Below, piece by piece: positions 42,242 through 51,631 of a stretch of 64,000 bases of DNA. The stretch covers positions 3,844,001 to 3,908,000 of the forward strand of contig NZ_CP033972.1 in the NCBI RefSeq assembly GCF_003855095.1. Reading direction: 5' to 3'. The position numbers were made by a program, and so were the translations under genes. A model generated the notes under the pieces. The model was given only the letters and a program-made list of their open reading frames with translations, was not told the DNA's origin and searched no databases. How positions within the stretch are numbered: position 1 is the first letter of the stretch; every line of letters starts with the position of its first letter. The stretch comes from Gordonia insulae. GTDB lineage: Bacteria > Actinomycetota > Actinomycetes > Mycobacteriales > Mycobacteriaceae.

Positions 42242-43237
42242 TCACCCCACCGTCGGAACCGCCGCGCCGCGCTCGGCCTCGCTGACATCGCCTGCCTCGC
42301 CGGCGTTGTGCGCCCAGCGTCCCAGCGTGAACACGTAGGCCAGGAAGCCGCCCCACGCGATCAGCCCGACGCCGATTCGCGCCCAGGTCGGTAGCTCCGA
42401 CGGTGTGACGAAGGCTTCGATGAGGCCGCAGATCAGCAGCAGCACAACCAGTCCGAGGGCGACACCGATCGCCGCACGACCCTCTTCACCGAGGGCCTGC
42501 ACCCGTGTTCGCGCACCGGGCGACACCCACGCCCAGAACAGGCGCAGCCCGACGCCCGCGGCGACGAACAGGCAGGTCATCTCCAGCAGCCCGTGCGGCG
42601 TGATGAGTCCGAAGAACAGATCGCCACGTCCGTGGCGGATCATGATGGAGCCGACGATCGCCAGGTTGAGCATGTTCTGGTACAGCATGTAGATCACCGG
42701 CAGGCAGAACACCCCGAAGCCGATACACAGTGCGGCGAGCCAGAAGTTGTTGGTCCACACGCGCGCTGCGAACGAGGTGGCCGCGAATTCGCTGTAGTAG
42801 CCCTCGAAGTCGTTGTTGACCAATTGATCGATCTGGCTCTGCGACATCAGCGAGTTCTCGATGCGCGGGTGGGCGATCATCCACCACCCCATGATCACCG
42901 CCGCGCCGAACGACGCGACCATCACCGAGATCCACCACCACCGCATCCGATAGAGAGCGGCCGGGAAGGTGCGCGCGAAGAACCGGCCGACGTCGGACCA
43001 GGTTGCGGCGCGGGTGCCTGCCGCGCGGGACCGCGCCCGGGCGAGCAGCGCCGAGAGATAGGCGACCAACGAGGCGTCGGGTGCGGTCGAACGGATCACC
43101 GACAGGTGGGTGGCGACCCGCTGATAGGTGTCCAGGATCTCGTCGGCCTCGACTCCCGACAGGTTGCGTTGCCGCGAGAGTCGGTCGAGCCGCTCCCACG
43201 TCGCGCGGTGCGCGGCCACGTAGGCGTCGAGATCCAC
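42242..43237 (-). CDS. SpoIIM-like (DUF95) membrane protein
   Basis: The 331-residue protein starts with GTG. A helical N terminus (WERLDRLSRQRNLSGVEADEILDTYQRVATHLSVIRS) precedes five or six spans with the stage II sporulation M signature: MGWWMIAHPRI, NNFWLAALCIGFGVFCLPVIYMLYQNMLNLAIVG and RHGRGDLFFGLITPHGLLEMTCLFVAAGVGLRLFW. In sporulating Firmicutes SpoIIM joins a peptidoglycan-remodelling complex. Here it belongs to the MoxR-type cluster (Rv3694c position), suggesting an envelope role. It is divergent from the RDD gene. Confidence 0.88.
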   Translation of the reverse strand: MDLDAYVAAHRATWERLDRLSRQRNLSGVEADEILDTYQRVATHLSVIRSTAPDASLVAYLSALLARARSRAAGTRAATWSDVGRFFARTFPAALYRMRWWWISVMVASFGAAVIMGWWMIAHPRIENSLMSQSQIDQLVNNDFEGYYSEFAATSFAARVWTNNFWLAALCIGFGVFCLPVIYMLYQNMLNLAIVGSIMIRHGRGDLFFGLITPHGLLEMTCLFVAAGVGLRLFWAWVSPGARTRVQALGEEGRAAIGVALGLVVLLLICGLIEAFVTPSELPTWARIGVGLIAWGGFLAYVFTLGRWAHNAGEAGDVSEAERGAAVPTVG

Positions 43238-43338
43238 GCGGTCAGCGTATCCGCCACCACACCCGGTTCGCCCGCATCGTCATTCATCCGTAGCAGAGGG
43301 CCGCGCGAGACGCGGCGTGACGACTACGCTTGGCCACC

Positions 43339-44175
43339 ATGTACGGCCCCCTGCCCCCGACGATGGTGCCGCCCGGCGTCAGCGGAACCGTCGGCGTTGG
43401 TCGCGACGACCTCGTGTCCGGCGAGGCCGTGGCCCTGGATCTCCCGCCGGCCGGCATCGGACTACGTATGGTCTCCGGTCTCATCGACCTCGTCTTGGGG
43501 TTCGCGGCCTGGTTCGCCTTGCAATGGTTGAGCCTCAAGGTGGTCGGCGACACCGACTTCGCCCTCTTGGCCGCGTCGTTCACCCTGTCAATGGTCACGG
43601 CCCTGGTGGTCGTCCCCACGGTCATGGAGACGCTCACCCGCGGCAAGACCGTGGGCCATTACGCCCTCGGGCTGCGTACGGTGCGCGACGATGCCGGGCC
43701 CATCGGTTTCCGGCATGCGTTGACCCGTGCGCTCCTCGGGGTGGTGGAGATCTACGGATGCTGGGGACTGCCGGCGTTGATCGCAGCCGTCGTCACCCGC
43801 AAGGGCAAACGCTTCGGCGATCTGCTGGCCGGTACCTACGTGATCCGCGATCGGCACAAACTCGCCGCGCCCGAGCCGATTCCGATGCCGCCGGAGTTGG
43901 CGATGTGGGCGAAGACCGCCGACGTCGCCCCGTTGCCCGACCAACTCGCCATCATGGTGCGACAGTTCCTCACCCGCCGCGACGGTCTTGCGCCGCAGGC
44001 CCGGATGCTGTTGGGGCAACGGCTGTTACGTGACGCGGCGCCGTTCGTCGCGCCGGCCCCACCCGCCGGCGCGCCGGACGAGATGGTGCTTGCTGCGATC
44101 ATGGCCGAACGGCGACAACGTGACACTGAGCGGCTCGCGCGAGATGAACGGCTACGGCGGAGGTTGTTGCGCTGA
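43339..44175 (+). CDS. RDD-family membrane protein
   Basis: The 278-residue protein has the RDD hallmark after its N terminus (LPPAGIGLRMVSGLIDLVLGF near 37-57), two more spans, the motif TRGKTVGHYALGLRTVRDDAGPIGFRHALTRALLG near 99-133, and a third membrane stretch followed by KGKRFGDLLAGTYVI. A soluble Arg-rich C-terminal half follows. The canonical R-x-x-D-x-x-D reads R-MVSGLI-D. Its place after the SpoIIM-like gene matches Rv3695. RDD proteins are thought to transport ions or small molecules; the role is unknown. Confidence 0.87.
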   Translation: MYGPLPPTMVPPGVSGTVGVGRDDLVSGEAVALDLPPAGIGLRMVSGLIDLVLGFAAWFALQWLSLKVVGDTDFALLAASFTLSMVTALVVVPTVMETLTRGKTVGHYALGLRTVRDDAGPIGFRHALTRALLGVVEIYGCWGLPALIAAVVTRKGKRFGDLLAGTYVIRDRHKLAAPEPIPMPPELAMWAKTADVAPLPDQLAIMVRQFLTRRDGLAPQARMLLGQRLLRDAAPFVAPAPPAGAPDEMVLAAIMAERRQRDTERLARDERLRRRLLR

Positions 44176-44193
44176 TCTGGTTCTCAGGTCTCA

Positions 44194-44664
44194 TCAACTG
44201 ATCAACCGACTCGACTCCTGCCTCGGCCCTGACTCCGCCGTACCCCGGCGAGACCGCAGCACCACCGCGCCGACGATCGCGAACATGACATCCGCCAGGA
44301 TCTCCACGACGGCAGTGACCCACGAGAACCACGTGACACGCGCGGCCGGCGGGGCGTTGATGAAGCTGTCGCTGAAGAATCCCCACGTCGGAAGGAGATG
44401 TGCCACGGTGAATCCGATGGCGCTGAGCGATCCGACCCCGACGGCGAAGTAGGGTGCGGCACGACTTCCGGCGAACACCAACACCACGGTGATCGCCGCG
44501 AGCATCAGTTGCACGGTGCCGCCGATCATCACCGCGCGAGGGACCACATCCATGCCCCGCCGGAGATGATCCGCCGCGTGCAACGACAGAGCACACGCGA
44601 AGATGACCGTGGCCCAGCGGAACACACGTTCGATCTCGTTGGGGTCATCGATCTCGAGCATCAT
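44194..44664 (-). CDS. Four-span membrane protein of unknown function
   Basis: The 156-residue protein has four hydrophobic segments (WATVIFACALSLHAADHL, AVMIGGTVQLMLAAITVVLVFAG, YFAVGVGSLSAIGFTVAHLLP and AVVEILADVMFAIVGAVVL). Histidines sit in or near spans 1 and 3 (HAADH, AHLLP). GAGGAG lies five bases before the ATG. It is 29 bases downstream of the TetR gene and on the same strand, so the two may be co-transcribed and the regulator could control it. I do not recognise the family. Confidence 0.75.
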   Translation of the reverse strand: MMLEIDDPNEIERVFRWATVIFACALSLHAADHLRRGMDVVPRAVMIGGTVQLMLAAITVVLVFAGSRAAPYFAVGVGSLSAIGFTVAHLLPTWGFFSDSFINAPPAARVTWFSWVTAVVEILADVMFAIVGAVVLRSRRGTAESGPRQESSRLIS

Positions 44665-44693
44665 CGTGTCTCCTCGGGGCGTTGTCGGTCCTG

Positions 44694-45260
44694 TCAGTCC
44701 TCAGTCCTCAGCGCCGCCCATGCAGCTGACGCGAAGGCGTCGACCGCCCTACGGGGGATGCTCGATTCGGTACCGAGAACCCAATACCGGCTGTATTCCT
44801 GTGCGGGTCCCAGCCACAGTGCCGCGGTGATTCCGGGCTCCATCGGGCCCACGACTCCATAGGCATGGTGCGGACGCCACCAATCGGCGACCGCGGTCAA
44901 GAAGGCGTGGTTACGGTCTCGCAGTTCCGGACTTTCCAGCCGATCGCCGAGAAGCAGCGCAGCCTCGCCCCGGTGCTCGACGACCCACTTCAGGTGGTAC
45001 TCGACTCCTGCTCGGATTCCACCTTCCGCGGTCGGTTCCAGCCGGAGAATCTGCAGGAATCCGTCTTGGAATTCGCCGATGAGTTCTGCGAAGACGGCCG
45101 CCGCGAGCGCCTGCTTGTCCGGGAAATGGTGATAGAGGGCGCCGACGCTGACACCGGCGTCGCGACGCACGTCGTCGAGAGCCGGCGCCAGCGTGCCGTC
45201 TGCGGCAAAGCGTCGGCGTGCCGAATCGATCAGCCGACCCCGCGCATCCGAACTGCGCAT
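44694..45260 (-). CDS. TetR-family transcriptional regulator
   Basis: The 188-residue protein has the TetR N-terminal helix-turn-helix: ARGRLIDSARRRFAADGTLAPALDDVRRDAGVSVGALYHHFPDKQALAAAVF at 6-58, followed by an all-helical ligand domain (VEYHLKWVVEHRGEAALLLGDRLESPELRDRNHAFL). The ATG at 45260 is used; a GTG three codons earlier is possible. It is divergent from a methyltransferase with 62 bases between starts and probably regulates it and itself, though I see no convincing palindrome in the gap. Confidence 0.88.
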   Translation of the reverse strand: MRSSDARGRLIDSARRRFAADGTLAPALDDVRRDAGVSVGALYHHFPDKQALAAAVFAELIGEFQDGFLQILRLEPTAEGGIRAGVEYHLKWVVEHRGEAALLLGDRLESPELRDRNHAFLTAVADWWRPHHAYGVVGPMEPGITAALWLGPAQEYSRYWVLGTESSIPRRAVDAFASAAWAALRTED

Positions 45261-45322
45261 CCTCGTCACGAGGATTACTCTACACTGACCGAGGTTTTCT
45301 CTGTCAACGGTGAGAAGGTTCC

Positions 45323-46063
45323 ATGGCCGACTACGACGCGATCGGAACCACATATTCGACGACCCGCCGAGCTGATCCGCGCATCGCAGCCCGGATCACC
45401 GAGGCCTTGTCGGGGACCGCATCGGTCGCCGACGTCGGCGCGGGGGCGGGGTCGTATGAACCCGCCCAGACCGTCATCGCCGTCGAACCGAGCAGCGTCA
45501 TGATCGCCCAGCGACGACACGATGCCGCTCCGGCGGTCCGCGCGGTGGCCGAGATGCTGCCCCTGCGAACGTATTCCGTCGATGGTGCGATCGCCGTGCT
45601 GACGGTGCATCACTGGCACGACGTGGACCGGGGCCTGGCCGAACTGGTCCGCATCGCTCGCCACCGGATAGTGATCCTCACCTGGGATCACCACGTGTTC
45701 AGGGACTTCTGGCTCGTCCGCGACTATCTGCCGGCTGCTGCCCGGACAGACGGACGACTGTCGGTCCCGATCAACCGGCTCACCTCGTTGCCCGGCAGGG
45801 TCTCGGTGACGCCCGTACCGATCCCACATGACTGCGTCGATGGTTTCGGCGGCGCGTTCTGGCGTCGGCCGGAGGCCTACCTCGACCGGACTGTGCAGGC
45901 CGGCATGTCGATGCTTGCCCTGACGCCGCGATCACAACTGCACGAGGGCCTTTCCCGGCTCCGCGAGGACATCGCGAGCGGCCGGTGGTCGGATCGCTAT
46001 CCTGAGCTCGCCGCCCGGTCGGAGTACGACGCCGGCTACCGACTCATCGTCGCCGAGTTCTGA
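45323..46063 (+). CDS. Class I SAM-dependent methyltransferase
   Basis: The 246-residue protein has MADYDAIGTTYSTTRRADPRIAARI at the start, the SAM motif SVADVGAGAGSYE near 34-46, VIAVEPSSVMIAQR (acidic motif II) and MLPLRTYSVDGAIAVLTVHHWHDVDRGLAELVRIARHR, typical of UbiE-like methyltransferases. No membrane segment is present. It is divergent from a TetR gene, so it may be an inducible resistance or modification enzyme. The target is unknown. Confidence 0.85.
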   Translation: MADYDAIGTTYSTTRRADPRIAARITEALSGTASVADVGAGAGSYEPAQTVIAVEPSSVMIAQRRHDAAPAVRAVAEMLPLRTYSVDGAIAVLTVHHWHDVDRGLAELVRIARHRIVILTWDHHVFRDFWLVRDYLPAAARTDGRLSVPINRLTSLPGRVSVTPVPIPHDCVDGFGGAFWRRPEAYLDRTVQAGMSMLALTPRSQLHEGLSRLREDIASGRWSDRYPELAARSEYDAGYRLIVAEF

Positions 46064-46138
46064 TCGATGCGTTCTCGCGTCGATATGGCGGAGGTTGTCG
46101 GATCGTCTGCGGTCCGAGGCCGGCGGCACCGGAGCGCG

Positions 46139-46681
46139 TCACTTGACCTTGACGCCCACAGTCGTTCCCGACCGCGTGGTCATGGCCAGATCTGTCTCAC
46201 CCTCCGGATTCACGGCCGAGGACGTCGTGCCGCGTGATGCGACCATGAGGATGTTCCAGCCTTCCGAGCCCGCCGGCGTGGTCAGGGTGAGCCGCCACGT
46301 CCCGGCACTGGGTGTCCATGCACACGTGTTGAAGGGGTTGGCATCTCGTAGGTAGGCCAGGGTGTCCTGACGTGTCACTCCCGCGGCATTCGCCGGCACC
46401 GTTTGCTGATAGTCGACGGTGTTCTGATGACTGACGCACACATCCCCGGACGGTACGGCCTGAACGCGATACGTCCGCGCGGTCGGCACGTTGCCGGGGA
46501 ACTCGAGACGCAACGTCATGTAGGTGTCGGTGACGGCCCCACCACCCGGTCCCCCCGGTCCCGAGGATCCGCCGTCCAGACTGCCGAGGGGCCCGGCCGA
46601 CGCCTGACCGGCCATCCCACCACCCGCGGTCACCATCGCCAGCAGCGCTACGCAGGTCCAGAGACGTCGTGCACGCATCAT
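46139..46681 (-). CDS. Secreted protein of unknown function
   Basis: From the ATG at 46681 (AGGAG upstream) the product is 180 residues with a signal peptide (MMRARRLWTCVALLAMVTAGG, cut after GQASAG near 30), a flexible Gly/Ser/Pro stretch (LDGGSSGPGGPGGGA) and a beta-rich domain with DTYMTLRLEFPGNVPTARTYRVQAVPSGDVC and WRLTLTTPAGSEGWNILMVAS. Two cysteines (DVCVSH, NTCAW) could form a disulphide. The predicted beta-sandwich resembles small extracellular domains, but I do not recognise it. Confidence 0.75.
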   Translation of the reverse strand: MMRARRLWTCVALLAMVTAGGGMAGQASAGPLGSLDGGSSGPGGPGGGAVTDTYMTLRLEFPGNVPTARTYRVQAVPSGDVCVSHQNTVDYQQTVPANAAGVTRQDTLAYLRDANPFNTCAWTPSAGTWRLTLTTPAGSEGWNILMVASRGTTSSAVNPEGETDLAMTTRSGTTVGVKVK

Positions 46682-46767
46682 CGGAGCTCCTGTCGGTGTC
46701 CGGTCCCGGGGTCGCACCGCTCGGAGTGATCGTAAGCCGTCGGGTCCGGCCCGCGGACGCGATCGCG

Positions 46768-47964
46768 CTACTTCAGATCAGCACTCGACTTGCCGAGCAC
46801 ACGCCGGGCGATGATCAGCTGCTGGATCTGCTGCGTGCCCTCGAAGATGTCGAGGATCTTGGCGTCGCGCGCCCACTTCTCCAGCAGCTGGGTCTCCGAG
46901 AATCCCGCAGTGGCACCGACTTCCACCGCCTTGTTGGTGATGTCGGTGACGGTGCGTCCGGCCTTGGCCTTCGACATCGACGCCTCGGCGGAGTTGGGCT
47001 GCTTGTTGTCTGCCATCCAGGCCGCGCGCACCGTGTGCAACCACGATGCCTCCCAGTCGGATTCGAGGCGGATGAACTCGCACACCGATGCGTGCTGGGC
47101 CGCTGCCGGCTTGTCGTAGTCGACCGGGTGACCGGCCTCCTCGAGCATGCGACGCAGCTCCTCCAGGGCGGCGCGGCCGAGTCCGATCGCCATCGCGGCC
47201 ACCACGGGGCGGGTGTTGTCGAAGGTCTGCATGACGCCGGCGAACGCCTTCTTGGTGTCCACCTCGGGCGAGCCGAGCAGATTGTCGGCGGGCACTCGGG
47301 CGTTCTCGAATCGAAGCACCGCGGTGTCCGACGACCGGATGCCGAGTTTGTGCTCGAGGCGGGCCACGGTGACGCCTTCGGTCGTCATCGGGACCACGAA
47401 ACTCTTGATGGCCGCCCGCCCGGCGCTGCGGTCGACGGTCGCCCACACCACGACGTGATCGGCCCGCGACCCGGCGGTGACGAAGATCTTCTCGCCGTTG
47501 ATGACGTACTCGCCGCCGTCACGGGTGGCGGTGGTCGACACGGCGGCCGAGTCCGACCCGAAACTCGGCTCGGTGATGGCCATGGCGGCCCACACCCCGG
47601 AGAACTTCTCGAGCTGTTCCGGATTGGCGACGGCGGCGATGGCGGCATTGCCGAGGCCCTGATGCGGAATCGATAACAAGAGTCCGACGTCGCCCCAGCT
47701 CATCTCCCGCGCCGAGATCAGCGCCCGCATGTTGGGACCGTTCACGGTGTCGGCGTCGGCCTCCGCCGGCTTGTCACCGTCGGCGGCCTTCTCCTTCTGA
47801 CGCGACTGCTGAGCCAGTTTGCCCAGCTCATCGAGCTCCGTGGGGTACTCATGCTCCGCATTGTCGTACTTGCGCGAGATGGGCCGGAAGATGTGCTCGG
47901 CCGCCAGGTGAGTGCGCTCGACCGTCGAATCGAACTTCTTCGGGAGTTCCAGGTTGATCGCCAT
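46768..47964 (-). CDS. fadE: Acyl-CoA dehydrogenase
   Basis: The 398-residue protein is an FAD-dependent acyl-CoA dehydrogenase: AAMAITEPSFGSDSAAVSTTATRDGGEYVINGEKIFVTAGSRADHVVVWA (about 125-175), the flavin-site DTAVLRFENARVPADNLLG, and the C-terminal ILDIFEGTQQIQQLIIAR with the Glu expected for catalysis. A Lys/Glu-rich insert (QKEKAADGDKPAEADADTVN near 55-75) is unusual. It introduces the alpha,beta double bond in fatty-acid oxidation; the chain preference is unknown. A palindrome eight bases upstream points to control by a TetR-type lipid regulator. Confidence 0.9.
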   Translation of the reverse strand: MAINLELPKKFDSTVERTHLAAEHIFRPISRKYDNAEHEYPTELDELGKLAQQSRQKEKAADGDKPAEADADTVNGPNMRALISAREMSWGDVGLLLSIPHQGLGNAAIAAVANPEQLEKFSGVWAAMAITEPSFGSDSAAVSTTATRDGGEYVINGEKIFVTAGSRADHVVVWATVDRSAGRAAIKSFVVPMTTEGVTVARLEHKLGIRSSDTAVLRFENARVPADNLLGSPEVDTKKAFAGVMQTFDNTRPVVAAMAIGLGRAALEELRRMLEEAGHPVDYDKPAAAQHASVCEFIRLESDWEASWLHTVRAAWMADNKQPNSAEASMSKAKAGRTVTDITNKAVEVGATAGFSETQLLEKWARDAKILDIFEGTQQIQQLIIARRVLGKSSADLK

Positions 47965-47972
47965 GCGAATAT

Positions 47973-47988
47973 CTTACTCATCAGTAAG
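47973..47988. promoter_or_regulatory. TetR-type palindrome at the fadE start
   Basis: CTTACT CATC AGTAAG is a perfect 6+6 inverted repeat 9-24 bases before the acyl-CoA dehydrogenase ATG. TTACTNNNNAGTAA-like sites are typical of TetR-family fatty-acid regulators. The regulator is not adjacent. Confidence 0.6.
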
Positions 47989-48067
47989 TTCTTTTCCAAC
48001 CATGAGTTCTCCACAGGGCCGGAGCGAATCCTTTTCCAACCCCCGTTGAGGACATACTCTCGAACCC

Positions 48068-48400
48068 GTGACTTACGACGACGACCTCGCCTACCGGATT
48101 CGCGGAATGCTCGCCGCCGAATGTGGGGTGGACGAGAAGTCGATGTTCGGCGGTCTCGCCTTCCTGATCAACGGCAACATGGCCATCGCGGCCAGCGGGC
48201 AGGGTGGCCTCATGGTCCGTGTGCCGCCCGAGGAGACCGAGGTGCTGCTCGAGTTCGACCACACCGCGCCCATGGTCATGTCCGGCCGCGAGACCCGCGG
48301 ATGGTTGCGGGTGTCCGACGACGGCATCCGCACCGAGCGTCAACTGCAGCGCTGGGTGACCATCGGCAGCGATTTCGCGCGAAAACTGCCGCCGAAGTAG
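48068..48400 (+). CDS. TfoX N-terminal-domain protein
   Basis: The 110-residue protein matches the N-terminal domain of TfoX/Sxy: DLAYRIRGMLAAECGVDEKSMFGGLAFLINGNMAIAASGQGGLMVRV and a C-terminal GWLRVSDDGIRTERQLQRWVTIGSDFARKLPPK. The MFGGLAF motif at 26-32 is the family hallmark. Stand-alone N-domain proteins are common in actinobacteria and have no established competence role. It starts with GTG. The dispersed repeat begins one base after its stop. Confidence 0.87.
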   Translation: MTYDDDLAYRIRGMLAAECGVDEKSMFGGLAFLINGNMAIAASGQGGLMVRVPPEETEVLLEFDHTAPMVMSGRETRGWLRVSDDGIRTERQLQRWVTIGSDFARKLPPK

Positions 48401-48401
48401 A

Positions 48402-48645
48402 TCTCGATACGGCCCCTCGCCTGGCGGCTCGGAACCTACTCGATCAGCGGTTCGAGGACGGTGTCACCCAACCCCGCCGGCCCCCACCGCTGGTCGATCA
48501 GCGAGTCGAGGACGGTGTCACCAACCCCGCTGGCCCCCCACCGCTGGCCGATCAGCGGTTCGAGGAGGATGTCACCCAACCCCGCCGGCCCCCACCGCTG
48601 GTCGAGTAGCGAGCGAGCCCCCTGGGGCGAGCCCGCGTATCGAGA
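48402..48645. repeat. Dispersed palindromic intergenic repeat, copy 2, with tandem expansion
   Basis: This element lies between the convergent TfoX-N and leuS genes. Its ends are TCTCGATACG (48402-48411) and CGTATCGAGA (48636-48645), exact reverse complements. The centre has three near-identical 54-base units (48442, 48496, 48550). Each unit junction reads CCGCTGGTCGATCAGCGG or similar and can fold back on itself. It shares CTACTCGATCAGCGGT and CTCGCCTGGCGGCTCGG with the 13015-13150 copy. Confidence 0.85.
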
Positions 48646-48661
48646 CCCGCAGACCCCGTCC

Positions 48662-51544
48662 CTACGGCACCACGTTGACCATGCGCCCCGGCACCACGAT
48701 CACCTTGCGCGGTTCACCGTCGAGCAGCGGGACGATCTTTTCGTCGGACAGCGCGGCGGCCCGGATCGTCGCCTCGTCGGCATCGGCGGCCACCGTGATG
48801 CGGCTGCGGACCTTGCCCTTCACCTGGATGGGGATCTCGACGGTGTCCTCGACGAGCCACTTCTCGTCGGCCTCCGGGAACGGACCGCGGGCCAGCAGCG
48901 TCTGCCGGCCGAGCCGATGCCACAGTTCCTCGGCGATGTGCGGGGCCAGCGGCGCCAGCATGACGACCACCGACTCCACCACCTGACGGGGTGCGCCGGC
49001 CGCGTACTGCTTGGTCAGGTGGTTGGTCAGCTCGGTCAACTTGGCCACTGCGGTGTTGTTCCGCAGCGCCGAATAGTCCTCGCGGACACCGGCGATCGTC
49101 TTGTTCAGCAGCTTGAGTGTGTCGTCGGACGGCGCATCGTCGGTCACCCGAACGTCGCCGGACTCCTCGTCGACGACCAACCGCCAGACCCGCTGCAGGA
49201 ACCGCTGGGCACCGACGACGTCCTTGGTCGCCCAGGGCCGCGACTGATCGAGGGGGCCCATGAACATCTCGTAGACGCGCAGTGTGTCCGCCCCGTAGTC
49301 GCGGCAGATGTCATCGGGCGCAACGGAATTCTTGAGGGACTTGCCCATCTTGCCGTATTCCTGGGACACCGGCTCGCCGTTGTAGAAGAACCCGCCGTCG
49401 CGCTCGGTGACCTCTTCGGCCGGGACATAGACGCCACGCGCGTCCGTGTAGGCGAAGGCCTGGATCATGCCCTGGTTGAACAGCTTCCGATAGGGCTCCC
49501 GACTCGTGACGAACCCAAGGTCGAACAGGACCTTGTGCCAGAAGCGCGAATACAGCAGGTGCAGGACGGCGTGCTCGACACCGCCGATGTACAGGTCGAG
49601 CCCGCCCGGATCGTCGGGCCCGTGCAGCGCAGGCCGCGGACCCATCCAGTAGGCCTCGTTCTCCTTGGCGCAGAAAGTGTCCTCGTTGGTCGGGTCGATG
49701 TAGCGCAGCTGGTACCAGGAGCTACCGGCCCACTGCGGCATGACATTGGCGTCGCGGGTGTAGGTCTGCACGCCGTCACCGAGGTCGAGGTCAACAGTCA
49801 TCCAGTCGGTGGCCTTGGCCAGCGGCGGCGACGGCTCACTGTCGGCGTCGTCGGGATCGAAGGACACCGGCGCGTAGTCGTCGACCGCCGGGAGTTCCAC
49901 CGGCAGCATCGATTCCGGCAGCGCGTGCGCATTGCCGTCCGCGTCGTACACGATGGGGAACGGCTCGCCCCAGTACCGCTGCCGGGCGAACAGCCAGTCG
50001 CGCAGTTTGTACTGGATGGTGCCGGTGCCGGCCCCCTGCTCCTCCAGCCATTCGGTGATCTTCGCCTTCGCGGCGTCAACCTGCAGACCGTCGAGGAAGT
50101 CCGAGTTCACCGCCGGCCCGTCACCGGTGAAGGGTTCGGTCGCCACGCCCTGCTCGGAGCCGATGACCTCGCGGATGGGCAGACCGAACACGGTCGCGAA
50201 CTCGTAGTCACGGGTGTCGTGCGCCGGCACGGCCATGATCGCCCCGGTGCCGTAGCCCATCAGGACATAGTCGGCGATGAACACCGGAACCTGTTCGCCG
50301 TTCACCGGATTCGTGGCGAACGAACCGGTGAACACACCGGTCTTCTCCTTGTTCTCCTGCCGCTCGAGGTCCGACTTCGCCGCGATCGCGGAGCGGTAGG
50401 ACGTGATGGCCTCGGCCGGGCTCGCCGAACCGCCGGTCCAGCGATCGTCGGTGCCGGCGGGCCACGTGTCGGTGGTCAGGGTGTCGACCAGGTCGTGCTC
50501 CGGCGCGAGCACCATGTAGCTGGCCCCGAACAGCGTGTCCGGACGGGTGGTGAACACGTCGATGGTGCTGCCGGTGGCGGGAACGGTGAACGACACCTGC
50601 GCGCCGCGGGAGCGCCCGATCCAGTTGCGCTGCATAGTCTTGACCTTGTCCGGCCAGTCCAGCAGGTCCAGGTCGTCGAGGAGGCGATCGGAGTATGCGG
50701 TGATGCGCATCATCCACTGGCGCAGGTGCTTGCGGAACACCGGGAAGTTGCCGCGGTCGCTGCGACCGTCGGCGGTGACCTCCTCGTTGGCCAGCACGGT
50801 GCCGAGTCCCGGGCACCAGTTGACCAGCGAATCGCTCTGGTAGACCAGCCGATACGAGTCGATGACCTCGTTGCGCTCGGCCTGGCTCAGGGACTGCCAG
50901 TCCCGCCCGTCGTCCGGAGTCCGCGTCCCCGCATCGAACTCGCCGATCAGTTCGGCGATGGGCCGCGCCTTGGCCTGATCGGTGTCGTACCACGCGTTGA
51001 AGATCTGCAGGAAGATCCACTGCGTCCAGCGATAGAACTCGACGTCGGTGGTGGCAACCCGGCGACGTTCGTCGTGACCCAGGCCGAGACGGCGGATCTG
51101 GCCCAGGTACCGCTCGATGTTCTCCTCGGTGGTGGTCCGCGGATGCGTACCGGTCTGCACCGCGTACTGCTCGGCGGGCAGCCCGAAGGAATCGAAGCCC
51201 ATCGTGTGCAGCACGTTGCGACCCGTCATCCGCTGATACCGGGCGAACACGTCGCTCGCGATGAAGCCCAGCGGGTGCCCGACGTGCAGGCCGGCGCCCG
51301 ACGGATACGGGAACATGTCCTGGATGAACAGCTTCGCGTCGGCGTCGTCGCCGGCCCCACCGAAGGCGGAGAGATCGCCGGCGAGCGGCCCGACCGGGTT
51401 GGGTGCCTCATACGCGTGCTGGTCCGCCCAGTTGCGCTGCCACCGCGCCTCGATCTCACCGGCCACCTCCGCGGTGTACCGATGTCCGGGCACGCCGGCG
51501 TCCGTGGCGGTCGACGCGGCGTGGGCAGAATCAGCTGAAGTCAC
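48662..51544 (-). CDS. leuS: Leucyl-tRNA synthetase
   Basis: The 960-residue protein charges tRNA-Leu. The HIGH-type motif is [12 protein letters not shown] near 83-94, and the KMSKS motif reads [10 protein letters not shown]. The editing insertion ([74 protein letters not shown]) carries the TRPDT motif, and the C-terminal anticodon-binding part ends with VNVVP. The GTG at 51544 is the likely start, as the upstream frame to 51613 lacks family sequence. A long open frame on the opposite strand (48461-51538) is a shadow of this gene. Confidence 0.97.
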   Translation of the reverse strand: MTSADSAHAASTATDAGVPGHRYTAEVAGEIEARWQRNWADQHAYEAPNPVGPLAGDLSAFGGAGDDADAKLFIQDMFPYPSGAGLHVGHPLGFIASDVFARYQRMTGRNVLHTMGFDSFGLPAEQYAVQTGTHPRTTTEENIERYLGQIRRLGLGHDERRRVATTDVEFYRWTQWIFLQIFNAWYDTDQAKARPIAELIGEFDAGTRTPDDGRDWQSLSQAERNEVIDSYRLVYQSDSLVNWCPGLGTVLANEEVTADGRSDRGNFPVFRKHLRQWMMRITAYSDRLLDDLDLLDWPDKVKTMQRNWIGRSRGAQVSFTVPATGSTIDVFTTRPDTLFGASYMVLAPEHDLVDTLTTDTWPAGTDDRWTGGSASPAEAITSYRSAIAAKSDLERQENKEKTGVFTGSFATNPVNGEQVPVFIADYVLMGYGTGAIMAVPAHDTRDYEFATVFGLPIREVIGSEQGVATEPFTGDGPAVNSDFLDGLQVDAAKAKITEWLEEQGAGTGTIQYKLRDWLFARQRYWGEPFPIVYDADGNAHALPESMLPVELPAVDDYAPVSFDPDDADSEPSPPLAKATDWMTVDLDLGDGVQTYTRDANVMPQWAGSSWYQLRYIDPTNEDTFCAKENEAYWMGPRPALHGPDDPGGLDLYIGGVEHAVLHLLYSRFWHKVLFDLGFVTSREPYRKLFNQGMIQAFAYTDARGVYVPAEEVTERDGGFFYNGEPVSQEYGKMGKSLKNSVAPDDICRDYGADTLRVYEMFMGPLDQSRPWATKDVVGAQRFLQRVWRLVVDEESGDVRVTDDAPSDDTLKLLNKTIAGVREDYSALRNNTAVAKLTELTNHLTKQYAAGAPRQVVESVVVMLAPLAPHIAEELWHRLGRQTLLARGPFPEADEKWLVEDTVEIPIQVKGKVRSRITVAADADEATIRAAALSDEKIVPLLDGEPRKVIVVPGRMVNVVP

Positions 51545-51631
51545 CCGACCAGCGTAAATCCTCCGTTCGGGGGTACCGGCGACGGGGAGTGATCTGCGAC
51601 GCGGATTGGTCACCCCACTACAGGCGGTCGT

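Noticed and set aside
45261..45322. TetR operator between the tetR and methyltransferase genes
   Set aside because: Only a loose ACCG...CGGT pairing is visible; no palindrome is good enough to report.
48068..48400. Competence regulator TfoX
   Set aside because: Only the N-terminal TfoX domain is present, and no competence genes are near; stand-alone N-domain proteins are common in actinobacteria.
48442..48603. CRISPR-like repeated units
   Set aside because: The three 54-base units follow each other directly without spacers, and each is itself partly palindromic; this is a tandem repeat.
48461..51538. A 1025-codon open frame antisense to leuS
   Set aside because: It mirrors leuS in a high-GC genome, has Arg/Gly/Asp/Val-rich composition without any domain, and leuS is unambiguous on the other strand.
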